Below are positions 44,040 through 55,259 of a DNA stretch of 64,000 nucleotides, piece after piece. The DNA is from Ashinkailepas kermadecensis (lineage: Eukaryota; Arthropoda; Thecostraca; Neolepadidae), in NCBI GenBank assembly GCA_034440615.1, contig JAOTOM010004864.1, forward strand, positions 1-64,000. The letters are read 5' to 3'. How positions within the stretch are numbered: the stretch's first letter is position 1; the number at the start of each line of letters is the position of its first letter. A program made the position numbers and the translations under genes. Under the pieces are notes generated by a model. The model was not told the origin of the DNA. It saw only the letters and a list, made by a program, of their open reading frames with translations, and made no database searches.

Positions 44040-46890
44040 GGACCCGTTTCGTATTTCTTCGTCTACGGATGTGTTTTAAGGCTCCAATTCATTTTTGTTA
44101 GAGGCCCAACGCATTTTGGAAACCCCTGCTCGTTTTAGGGTTTTGTTGCTTTTTTTGCGCATCGAATATTTTTTTTTAGTTGTCGGGGCGCTTTCAAAGA
44201 TCTCAATGTGTTTACTTAGTGCCCGGTATTTTTGTTCGTTTTGGGATCATGTTGATTTTTGCGGCCCCAGCCTCTTTTCAGGCCCTTGTGCGGTCATATG
44301 GCCCCTGTGTGCCTTGAGAACTTCCGGTGTTTGTGTTTTTTGTTTTTTTTAGTGTTCCCCGTATATATAGTTATGGCTACAACGCATGTTTTCGGACCCT
44401 GCCGCTTTTTACGAGACTGCGCTCTGAAGGGCCAGTCGCATTTTCGGTCCCCGTTGTGCTCTTAGGGTCCCGCTGTGTTTATCTGGGGCTTCTGACGCAC
44501 ATTTGTGGGGCCCCAGTACGATTTTGAGGCTTCGGTGCGTTTTTTCTGGGTCCCAGCGCGACTTATCGCGCCCAGGCGCGTGGTTCCGGGACCCAACGCC
44601 AGTTATCTGGGCTCAACGCGATTTTTGTGGATCTCTTCTGAATTTTCTTTAACTTCCGAATCCCGCCCTGATGTTTCGAGTCCCTGGTGCCATGTTTTTG
44701 TATCTCACCTCCATTTCCTTCGAGCTCCGGTATGTTTTTCGATGCCATACGCTATTTGTCAAGGCATCTGATGACATGTTCGGTGCTCCAGAACCATTGT
44801 CCTGACCCGGACTTTTTTTTCGCAATCCTCCTGATTTTGGAGGGCTCCGGCTTTATTTTTCGGATACCGATGGGACTTTGGGGGTCACACGGTGCCTATG
44901 TGGGGCCATAGACGCCAATTGTTGGCAGCCCCGACGTTAATATTTTATGCCCAGACCAACTTTTTGGTACAACCGATGGGTCCTAGCGCGAGATTTTTGG
45001 TACTACCGAATTGTGGGTCCGAGCGCGAAATTTGGTGGGACCGGTTCGAGTTTGCGGGGCGCGTTGTACGTAGCTGTGACCCCAACGCGATCTTGGCGGT
45101 TCCTGTTGCAGATTTTCGTGCCTCGGAGCGAGTTTTTTGGGGCCCGACGTATTTACTTTGAGCCCCTACGCGAATTCTGGTGGACCGACGCGAATTTTTG
45201 TGGTCCCAGCGCGACTTTTGGGGGCCTCGGCTCGATTATTGGGAGCATATCCCTCTCAGGAGGGAGGGGCCTTTGATATGTCACTGCGGCCACCAAAGGA
45301 GTTCTATTTTTTATATAGGTCCTTATGTGATATTTTTGGGTCCTGGTACGATTCTTCGGTCTCCAGGTGCGATCTTTTTCGGTGCCCTGACACGTTTTTT
45401 TCCAGTGCCCAACGGGTTTTGCGGGGACTTTGACCCGATTTTTTGGGCGCAGAGTGACATTCCGGTTGATAATTGATTTTTGGGGCAGCAGCAACCTTTG
45501 GGGTCCAGGCGCGACTTTTTTGGTCCCCAGTGAGATTTTCGAAGGCTGCGACGCGACTTTTTTAGTCCAATGTAATCTTTTGTGTTCCGACGTCATTTGC
45601 TTCGATCCCTAGCGCGAGTTTTAGCGACCTCGACACTTTGTGGGTGTCCAATATGTTTTGGATGCTTTTGGTGTCATTGTTGGGGCCCAAGAGTGATTAT
45701 CCATGTCCGGATTGTTTTTCGTTGCCCCGGCTTCATTTGTGTCCAAATGATGCTGTTGGGGAACGGTACGACTTATCGTGCCCCTAGCGTGATTTTCATG
45801 ATCCGGGCGTGAATTGTTGGTACCCATAGGCTCAGCGAGATTTTCAGGGGCCCCGGCCGGATCTTTTTGGGCCCATGTCGTGATTTCAAGTACCCGGCAC
45901 GACTCCTGCCATTTCAGGTGCTTCTAGCAAATTATAGACCTCCTCTCGCGTCTTAGGGGTCTCGTCTCATTTCCTGGAGCTTCTTTACCGGTTTTGGACG
46001 TCTTCTCGTCCGTCCTACCCTCCTCTATATTCAATGGTCCTCCTCTCCCGTTTTGGAGGACCTCCTCCCACATCCTGGGGCCCCTTTAACATGGCACGGG
46101 ACTTCCTCTCATGTTCCAGGGGCATCCTCTGCCAAATTAGTGGTCTTCTGCCACGCCTCGTGGGCCTCCTCCTTTGTCCTCGCAAAGCTTACCCGTCTTG
46201 AGGAATCTTCAATTTTGGAAACCTCGCCTCCTTCCATACCTGCTACCTACCACTCCCATTTTAAGGGCCTTCTCTCATTTCCTGGGAATTCCTTCCGGTC
46301 GTCGGGGCCTCATTCGGTCCTGGAGACCTCCTACTCCATCTCGATGGACTCCTCTCGAGTCCGGCAGGGGCCTCCTTTTTTCTTTTAGAGGGTTTCTTTT
46401 TCAAATTAGTGGCCTCCTCTCACGTCTTCGGGGCCTCCTGTTCCGCGTTTTGATTCTATCTTTTCCCATTTTAAGGTTGGACTCTTATCTCCTGGTGGAC
46501 TCCTGTTCTCTCTTAGGTGGCTCCTCTTCCAAATTACACGCAACCTTTCCTATCTCAGTTACCTTTTCATTTCCTGGGGACCTTCTTACCCGTCTTGAAG
46601 CCTTCTTTCTCGCGTGGGAGCCATCCCTCTTATCTAATGGCCATTCTCTCTATTTTAGGGACTTCCTCGTGCATCATAGGGTCTCTTTCCAATCTTATAT
46701 CGTCCTCTTCCGAATTAGGTGCTTCCTGCCACTTTTCTGGATTATCCTTTTCTATCTTGGTGTACCTTGATAGATTATACCTTACCCGTTTCGGGGACTG
46801 CTTTTACGTCTCCGAAACCTCATCTCATATACACTGGCTTTCTCTTCCGTCTTAGGGCCTTCTCTCATTTTCTGAGGTCTCCCTTCCCGT
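44040..46890. repeat. Zones C and B of copy 2
   Basis: Inverted counterparts of 33331-36175 in copy 1. Zone C shows GGGTCCCAGCGCGACTTTT-like ~30-bp units and zone B GGGGCCTCCTCTCACGT-like units. Landmark order is the mirror image of copy 1. Confidence 0.8.
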
Positions 46891-48600
46891 ATTGGGGCCT
46901 CCTTTTCAATCCTGAGGGCCTCCTTTGCAATCCTGAGGGCCTCCTTTGCAATCCTGGGGGCCTCCTTTGTAATCCTGGGGGCCTCCTTTGCAATCATGGG
47001 TGGTCTCCTTTGCAATCCTGGGTCCTCCTTTGCAATCCTGGGGGCCTCCTTTACAATCCTGTGGGCTTCCTTCGCAATCCTGAGGGTCTCCTTTACAATC
47101 CTAGGGGCCTCCTGTGCAATCCTGGGGCCTCTTTTGCAATCCTGGAGGCCTCCTTTTGCAATCCTGGGGGTGTCCTTTGCAATCCTGGAGTCCTCCTTTG
47201 TAATCCTGGGGGCCTCCTTTGCAATCCTGGTGCCTCCTTTGCAATCCTGGAGTCCTCCTTTGTAATCATGGGGCCTCCTTTGCAATCCTGAGGCCTCCTT
47301 TTGCAATCCTGGTGTCCTCCTTTGCAATCCTGCGGGCCTCCTTTGCAATCCTGGAGTCCTCCTTTGTAATCATGGGTGCCTCCATTGCAATCCTGGGACA
47401 TCCTTTGCAATCGGGGGGCCTCCTTTTCAATCCTGGGGTCTCCTTTGCAATCCTGGGGGCCTCCTTTTCAACCCTGGGGGCCTGCTTTGTAATCCTGGGG
47501 GGCGTCCTTTGTAGTCCTGGAGGCCTCCTTTGCAATCCTGGGGCCTCCTTTGCAATCCTGCGGGCCTCCTTTGCAATCCTGGAGTCCTCCTTTGTAATCA
47601 TGGGTGCCTCCATTGCAATCCTGGGACATCCTTTGCAATCGGGGGGCCTCCTTTTCAAAAATGGGGTCTCCTTTGCAATCCTGGGGACCTCCTTTTCAAC
47701 CCTGGGGGCCTGCTTTGTAATCCTGGGGGCCTCCTTTGTAGTCCTGGAGGCCTCCTTTGCATTGCCGGGGGCCTCCTTTGCAATCCTGGTACCTCCTTTG
47801 CAATCATGGGGGCCTCCCTTGCAATCCTGGAGTCCCCTTTTGAAATTCTGGTGGCCTCCTTTGTAATCCTGGGAGCCTCTTTTGCAATCCTGGGGCCTTC
47901 TTTTCAATCCTGTGGGCCTCATTTTCAATCCTGGGGGCCTCCTTTGTAATCCTGGAGGCCTGCTTTGCAATCCTGGGGGCCTCCTTTTCAATCCAGGGGG
48001 CCTCCTTTGTAATCCTGGAGGCCTCCTTTGCAATCGTGAAGGCCTCCTTTGCATTCCTGGGGGTCTCCTTTGCAATCATGGAGTCCTCCTTTAAAAACCT
48101 GGGGGCCTCCTTTGCAATCCTGGGGGCCTCCTTTGCAAAACTGGTGGCCTCCTTTTCAATCCAGGGGGCCTCCTTTGTAATCATGGAGGCCTCCCTTGCA
48201 ATCCTGGGGGCCTCCTTTGCAATCTTGGGGGCCTCCTTTTCAATCATGGGGGCCTCCTTTGTAATCATGGAGGCCTCCTTTGCAATCCTGGGGGCCTCCT
48301 TTGCAATCATGTGGGCCTCCTTTGTAATCCTGGAGGCCTCCTTTGCAATCCTGGGGGCCTCCTTTGCATTCCTGGGGGCCTCCTTTGCAATCCTTGAGTC
48401 CTCCTTTGCAAACCTGGGGGCCTCCTTTGCAATCCTGGGGGGCCTCCTTTGCAATCCTGGGGGCCTCCTTTTCAATCCTGGAGGCCTCCTTTGTAATCCT
48501 GGAGGCCTCCTTTGCAATCCTGGGGCCTCGTTTGCAATCCTGGGGGCATCCTTTGCATTCCTGGGGGCCTCCGTGCCAATTGTTGGCACTCTCGTGATTT
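46890..48600. repeat. 21-bp array A of copy 2
   Basis: About eighty units of GGCCTCCTTTGCAATCCTGG plus G, the reverse complement of the copy 1 unit. A segment of about 200 bp containing CATGGGTGCCTCCATTGCAA and CAATCGGGGGGCCTCC recurs at about 47371 and 47599. This shows a ~228-bp secondary amplification inside the array. Confidence 0.95.
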
Positions 48601-48827
48601 CTGGGGACTCCTATCCTCTTCTAGGTGACTCCTTCTTCAAATTAGGGGCCTCCTCTCACGTCTTGGAGGCCTCCTCTCGTGTCTCGTCGGCCTCGTTGCT
48701 CACTTTTTCCTGTGGATTTCCGGATAGGGGCCTCCTCAAATTTCAGGGGGCGGCGCTCCCCCTGTTTGACGGCAGGGGGGGCGACTCCCCCCCCTGCCCC
48801 CCCGGTGGCGACGCCCTTGGCTGTTCC

Positions 48828-49713
48828 CCAACATTACTACCATGTATTCCTACCAAATGCTAAAATTATTTGCTATCGGAAAAAAATGCTCCTTACTCGT
48901 CATAAAAAGAGGTGGCTTAGTGCTTCATTCATCTTTTAGGCATGCATGGCCACAAATCCTCTTCTTAATAGCATATTTAGCACTGGAGTTGGTCCAATTT
49001 TTATCGCAAGTGCACTCAGTGTGCCTTTTCCTTTAGGAGTCATGGGTCTCTACCAGCTAATGCACACAATGCACCTCAAGTTACTAAGATTTACAGTCTA
49101 GGATGTAACCTTGCAGAAAGAATGCTCCAATGCATATGCACTCCAGTAAGAAAATGGCACTAATTATGCATGGTAATTCACAAGCGAATTGAGTTGACAA
49201 AAGCATCATAGTTGGAAATGTGGCTATTTCCAACAAAAATGCACTTTAATGCTGCCCTTAAAGCTCTGGAGCAATTCCGACATGTATATACTGGTACACA
49301 GACATAATTTTTTAAATAAATTTTGATAATCTTCATTTCAGATACTTCCCACTTACTCTAAAAAAAAATACTTTGCCTTCATATTACTTCACACAGGGCT
49401 AGAGAGCAGATAGTGAGGCACATGTCATGCCAAATATGCTTACTTTTTAGTGCCATCTAATGGTTTCCCTATGCTGGGCAATGGGTATTGTACTACTGTT
49501 ATATCTGTCATAACATGTATGTTGCTTTCATCTGGTGTTCATGGCACATTCAAGATTATAATATTCCAAGACGTGGCTAGCAAAGCTTTTTCTCCAAAAG
49601 GAGGTTAGGATTGGTTAGGTTAGGTTATGTTGCATTTTTTACATTTATTGTTATGCTATGCGACCTAAGTGAAAGTTTTCTTTTTCTAACGGACCGAAAA
49701 ACGGTGTTCGAAG
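48828..49713. other. No gene recognised; short TTAGG-like run
   Basis: Unique AT-rich spacer between copies 2 and 3. At 49603-49629, GGTTAGGATTGGTTAGGTTA gives three to four imperfect TTAGG units. Confidence 0.5.
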
Positions 49714-51002
49714 CAGTGGCGTCGCCACGAAATTCTTCCAGGGGGGCAAGGTCGAAAGGGGGCCTCCTGTTCCCCGAAAGGGGGCCTCCATTGTATTAGG
49801 GTCTCATATTGTTTTTAGGCTCTTATACTATGGTTCGAGGATGGAGAACATGATTTCATATTGTTTTTTTGTTTGTTCTTGGCATGGTGCATCATTTACT
49901 CAAAACGCAATAGCTCTAATCATTTTCGCTGAAAACTGGACCATACCAGGGTATAAATAAGTAATATTTGGATAAATACATCAGTGCCAAAACAAACCAT
50001 CGTCTCAATGCTTTCTCGAATCTTCACGCTGGCCTCTAGATTGCAATGAGCTGGCGGGGCTGGTGCTAAGCATATCTTACAGATATCTGCCATTGATCAA
50101 CCCACTTTTAAGTCCTCCAAGTCTAACTGAATATAGCTAGATTCATCACTACTGTTATTTATTCTAACCAGCTTGATGTCATAAGCAAAGCTTGAACGAC
50201 CATTTCTCAGTCCAAGGACGACAATTTCGTAAAGGTGACAACGAGAAGTGGATTGCATTGTTTTTTTAGCGTCATCTTAGGAATTTGTTTATTTTTATAA
50301 CATTTGGTGCTGGCTGCAAGGCAACTGTCACACGAGCTAAAATATATCCTCAGCGAATAAATTCACGGCAAGAACAAGCATTGAACACCAATGCATAAAT
50401 GACAATGCAACAATGCAACAATGTCAGTACATACATAATCCAAGCCTTCAAATTCCACGCCGTCACGCCCATCGTTTTCGCTGTGCTGTACCGTTTTGTA
50501 AATGACGTTGAGAAGGTATGGAAGCTGGGAAGCTCTAATCATGCAGGCTGTAATAACAGAAAAGAAGTTTGTTGGAAGAAAATGCATTTAAAAACATCAT
50601 TCATCCCATTTCATATGGGGCACGGATGTTGTATTGTATGCTTATGAGGGGTAATTTGTCCCCTCAATGTTGGCGTTTCCCCATGGGCGTATGTTTCGGA
50701 AAATTATTGAGGGACCAGTGGAGTACCTATATTTGCGTCAAGCAGGATAGGGCAAACGGATTTGCAGGGGGGGGGGGGGGGCACCTACGCCCATTAAAAA
50801 GGCCTTGGATTTCGACCGCTATTTTGCCAAAGGGTACATTTCGAAATAATATAATTAGTCATCAACTAAATTGTCCTGTGGAGGGGCCCAATCTACCACT
50901 ATGGTTTCTGATTGGTCGGATTTCAACCCTAACTCCACCACTCATTTCTAAGGTTTTCTTTTGGTATCCCTTTTAAGTTACCTCACACTGCTGAAATTAC
51001 AC

Positions 51003-53000
51003 CTATACCACAAACCCGGATCGGTATCCCAAGAAATCAAGCTGGAGCCCTCTAAAAAATGAGAGATTACAACAAATAAATGTCAGGGTCAGGAAAATGG
51101 CTCTGTTGCATCGAACATTTTTTTTTCCAGATGCCTTCAAAAATTGCGTATGACACCGAAAAGCAGACCGGATCTCGAAAAATCGAGGTGGGATGCAAAA
51201 CATGGCGTCAGAGGTTCGAAAAATCAGGCCGGGATTCGGACTTTTAAAAAAAAACCCAGAAAAGATCCATAAAAATCGCGTTGAGCCCAGAAAGCTGGCG
51301 TTGGGTCTCCGGAACCACGCGCCTGGGCGCGATAAGTCGCGCTGGGACCCAGAAAAACTCACACCGAAGCCCCAAAATCATACTGGGGCCCCACAAATGT
51401 GCGTCAGAAGCCCGAAATATACACAGCGGGACCCTAAGAGTACAACGGTGCCAGAAAGTACAACTAACCCTCCAAAGCGCACAGAGTCTCCCAAAAAGCG
51501 ATAGGGTCCTAAAACATGCGTTGCAGCCCTAAATAAACATACCGGGAGCTCTAAGAAAAATACACTGCAAGCTCGCAAGGCGCACAGGGGCCATGAGAAC
51601 GCACAAGGGCCTGGAAAAGAGGCTGGGGCCACAAAAGGCAACATGGTTCCGAAACGTACAAAACGACCGGGAGCTAAATAAACACATCGGGATCTTCGAA
51701 AACGCCCCGACACGTAAAAAATTGTCGGTGCACAAAAAAAGCACAACAAAGCCCTAAAACGAGCAGGGTTTAGAAGATGTATTAGGCCCATAACTTCAAA
51801 GTAAAATGTATTACCCACCACTTTAAAATACAAAATTTTACAATTTCAGGCATTCCAGTTCATAGCACCCGGTCGCCACGACGGCAACGTCAGTGCACGT
51901 GCACACCCATTTTTCGTATTCGGTGCATTCGCCACACTTCGTGCGATGCTATGGTTTCTGCTAGGCCTTCTGCGTTTTGCTAATTGCTGCCACATGATAC
52001 ACTTGCGCCATATTTGGCGTGATGGAATGATTCGCATGGGCGTTCGCTTCGAAAAGTCGATTGATTAAATTCGATCATTAGTTTCCTACTTCCCACATTT
52101 TCTGGTAGCTATGAAATGCGGTTTCCGCTGAGCTTTGATGCACTTCATATCTTTGCTGCTATCCTCCCAGATTTGATACCGAACCGAGGCCAAGCCTCGG
52201 CGTTCTTTTTTGGACCCGTTGCATCTTTCTTGGTCTATGATTGTGTATTATGGCTCCAAGCCATTTTTGTTAGGGGCCTAAAGCATTTTCGAACCCCATG
52301 CTCGTTTTAGGGTTTGTTGAATTTTTTGTGCACCGAGGATTTTTTTGACGTGTCAGGGCGTTTTCGAAGATCCCGATGTGTTTATTTAGCGCCCGGTCTT
52401 TTTGTTTGTTTTGGAACCATGTTGCCTTCTTGCGGCCCCAACCACCTTGTCAGGCTATTGTGCGTTATCATGACCCCTGTGTGCCTTGAGAGCTTCCGGT
52501 GTATTTTTTAGACCTCCCGGTATGTATATTTATGGCTGCAACGCATGTGTTAAGGCCCTGTCGCTTTTTGTGAGACTGTGCGCTTTGGAGGGTCAGTTGT
52601 ATTTTCGGCCCCCGTTGTGCTCTTAGGGTCCCGATGTGTTTATTTTGGGCTTCTGACGCACACTTGTGGGGCCCAAGTACAATTTTGGGGCTTCGGTACG
52701 ATGTTTCTAGGTCCCAGAGTGGCTTATCGCACCCAGGCGCGTGGTTCCGGAGACCCAACCCCAGTTTTCTGGGCTCAAATTTTGTGAAACTATTCTGATT
52801 TTCTTAAAAGTCCGAATCCCGGCCAGATTTCTCGAGCCCTTGGCGCCATGTTTTTGTATCCCACCTCGAATGTTCGAGATTCGGTTTGTCTTTCGGTGCC
52901 GTACGCAATTTGTGAAGGCATCTGATAATATGTTCGGTGCTCCAGAGCCATTTTTTTAACCTGAACATTTAGTTGTTGGAATCAATCCTTATTTTGGAGG
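51003..53000. repeat. Internal inverted duplication of zone C in copy 3
   Basis: The left arm (about 51003-51780) is in copy 1 orientation. It contains CGCGCCTGGGCGCGATAAGT near 51320 and CAAATGTGCGTCAGAAGCCC near 51395. The right arm (about 52255-53000) holds the complements near 52730 and 52655. The spacer (51840-52250) matches zone D of the other copies, showing that the left arm was inserted into a normal D-C junction. Confidence 0.85.
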
Positions 53001-53869
53001 GCTCCAGTTTGATTTGTGTTTGTGTTTGTGGTCACACTGTGCTTACGTGTGGCCCTAGACGGCAATTTTTTAGAGCTTCGACGGGACTACCGATGAGAAT
53101 TGTGGGTCCCAAGCGCGATATTTGGGGGGCCCGGTTCGAGTTTGTGCGATGCGTTATATTTAGCTGTGGCCCCAACGCGATTTAGGCGGTTCCTGTCGCA
53201 ATTTTTCGGGCCTTGGAGCGAGTTTTCCGGGGCTCGCCGTATTTATTTGGAGACCCATATGCGAATTCTGGTGGACCGACGCGAATTTTGGTGGCCCCAG
53301 GGCGATTTTTGAGGCCCCAACACGATTCTTGGGAGCTTATCCCTCTCAGGATGGAGGGGGCATTTGCCCCTTTGATATAGCACTGCGGCCACTGAAGGAG
53401 TTTTTTTTTGTCCCAGAGTGACATTCCGGTTAAAATTGATTTGGGGGGCAGCTGCAACTTTTGGGGCCTCGGCGCGACCTTCTGGGCCTCCAGTGTGATT
53501 TTCAAGGGCTGTGACGCGACTTTTTGGGTCCAATGTGATCTTTCGGGCCCCGACGTCAATTTCTTGGATCCCTAGCGCCAGCTATAGCGGCCTCGACACT
53601 TTTTGGGAGTCCAATGCGTTTTGGAGGCTTTTGGCGTCATTGTTCGGCCCCCAGAGTGATTATCCATGTCCGGATTGTTCTTCGTTGCTCCGGCTTCTTT
53701 TGTCTTGGTCCCAATGAGACTGTTGGGGCACGGTACGACCTGTCGTGCCCCTGGCATGATTTTCGTGGTCCGGGCGTGAATTTTGGTACCCCAGGCTCAG
53801 CGTAATATGCGGGGGCCCCGGCCGGATCTTTTGGGGCCCATATCGTGATTTTAAAATACCCAGACTCGA

Positions 53870-55250
53870 CTCTTACTATTTCTTAGGGGGTTCTTCTTGC
53901 AAATTATAGGCCTACTGTCGCGTCGTCTCATTTCCTAGAGCCTTTTTACCGGTTTTCGATGTCTCCTTGTGTGTCCTACCCTCCTCCATATTCAATGGTC
54001 CTCCTCTCCCGTCTTGGATGGCCTCCTCTTGCATTCTGGGGCCCCTTTAACATGGCATGGGGCTTCCTCTCATCTTCGAGGGGCATTTTCTGCCAAATTA
54101 GGGGCCTCTTGCCACGCCTCGTGTGCCTCCTCCTTTATCCTGGCAAAGCCTTACCCGTCTTGAGGGATCTTCAATTTTGGAAACCTCACCTCCTTCCATA
54201 CCTGCTATCACTCCCATCTTAAGGGCCTCCCCTCATTTCCTGGGAACTCTTTCCGGTCTTCGGGACCTCATTTGGTCCTGGAGACCTACTCCTTCTCGAG
54301 TCCGGCAGGTGCCTCATTTCTCTTCTAGAGGCCTTCTTTTTCAAATTAGGGCGCCTCCTCTCACGTCTTGGGGCCCTCCTGCTCTGCGCTCTGGATTCGA
54401 TCTTTACCCATCTTAGGGGTGGTCTCTTATTTCCTGGTGGACTCCTCTTCTCTCCCAGGCGCCTCCTCTGCCAAATTACTGGCAACCTGTCCTATCTTAG
54501 TGGCCTTGTTATTTCCCGGGGACCTTCTTAGCGGTCTTCGAGCCTTCTTTTCCGCTTGGGAGCCATCTCTTTTATCCAATGGCCATTCTCTCCCATTTTA
54601 GGGGACTCCTCGTTCATCATGGGGTCTCATTTCCAATCTTGTGTCGTTCTCTTCCGAATTAGGTGCCTCCTGCCACGTCTCTGGATCATCCTTTTCTATA
54701 TCGGTGGAACCTCACCCGTTTGAGGCCTGCTTTTGCGTCCCCGAAACCTCATCTCATATCCAATGGCTTCCTTTTCCATCTTAGGGCCTCCTCTCATATG
54801 CTGGGGCCTCCTTTCCGGTGTTGGAGCCTCTTTTGCAATCCTGGTTGCCTCCGTGCCATTTTTGACACTCTCTTGATTTCTGGGGACTCCTACCCTCTCC
54901 TAGGTGACTCTTTTTTCAAATTAGGGGCCTCCTCTCACGTCATGGGGGCCTCCTTATCTGTGTCTGGAGCCTCATTATCCTCTTAGCAGGGTGCTTTTGC
55001 GTCCTAGTCCTAGATCTTCTCTTCCAGGTTCCTCCTCTTCCAAAATATGGGCCTCATCTGGCTGGTCTCGGTGGCCTTCTCTCATTCCTGCGCAGACCTT
55101 CTTACCCGTCTTGGGGCCCCTATTGCGTCCGGAGAAGTCTCCCCTATCAGGTCTTAATTTTATATTGCAGGGGCATCCTCTTCCGTCTTGGGGGCCTCGT
55201 TTTCCAACTTAAGAATATCCTGCCACCCATCGGAAGCCTTTTCGTCTAAC
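53870..55250. repeat. Zone B of copy 3, extended
   Basis: GGGGCCTCCTCTCACGTCTTG-like units as in 45900-46890 of copy 2. They run on past a remnant of the array start (GCCTCCGTGCCATTTTTGACACTC near 54845) into a further block of B-like units to about 55250. Confidence 0.7.
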
Positions 55251-55259
55251 CTGGGTGGC

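Larger units (their letters stand above)
42459..48819 (-). mobile_element. Giant non-autonomous hAT-like element, copy 2 (6.4 kb)
   Basis: Complete copy in the orientation opposite to copy 1, bounded by CAGTGGCGTCGCCAC (left) and CAAGGGCGTCGCCAC (right, minus strand), with a perfect 8-bp duplication. On the plus strand the zones run D (42459-44040), C (44040-45900), B (45900-46890), A (46890-48600) and a short terminal segment holding CGTGCCAATTGTTGGCAC. Compared with copy 1, about 160 bp are missing near 43770 and a hairpin has been added near 42850. No transposase is present, so mobilisation would need one supplied from elsewhere. Confidence 0.88.
42451..48827. repeat. 8-bp target-site duplication GCTGTTCC of hAT-like copy 2
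   Basis: GCTGTTCC at 42451-42458 directly precedes the CAGTGGCG terminus, and an identical GCTGTTCC at 48820-48827 directly follows CGCCCTTG. Eight-base duplications are characteristic of the hAT superfamily. Confidence 0.92.
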
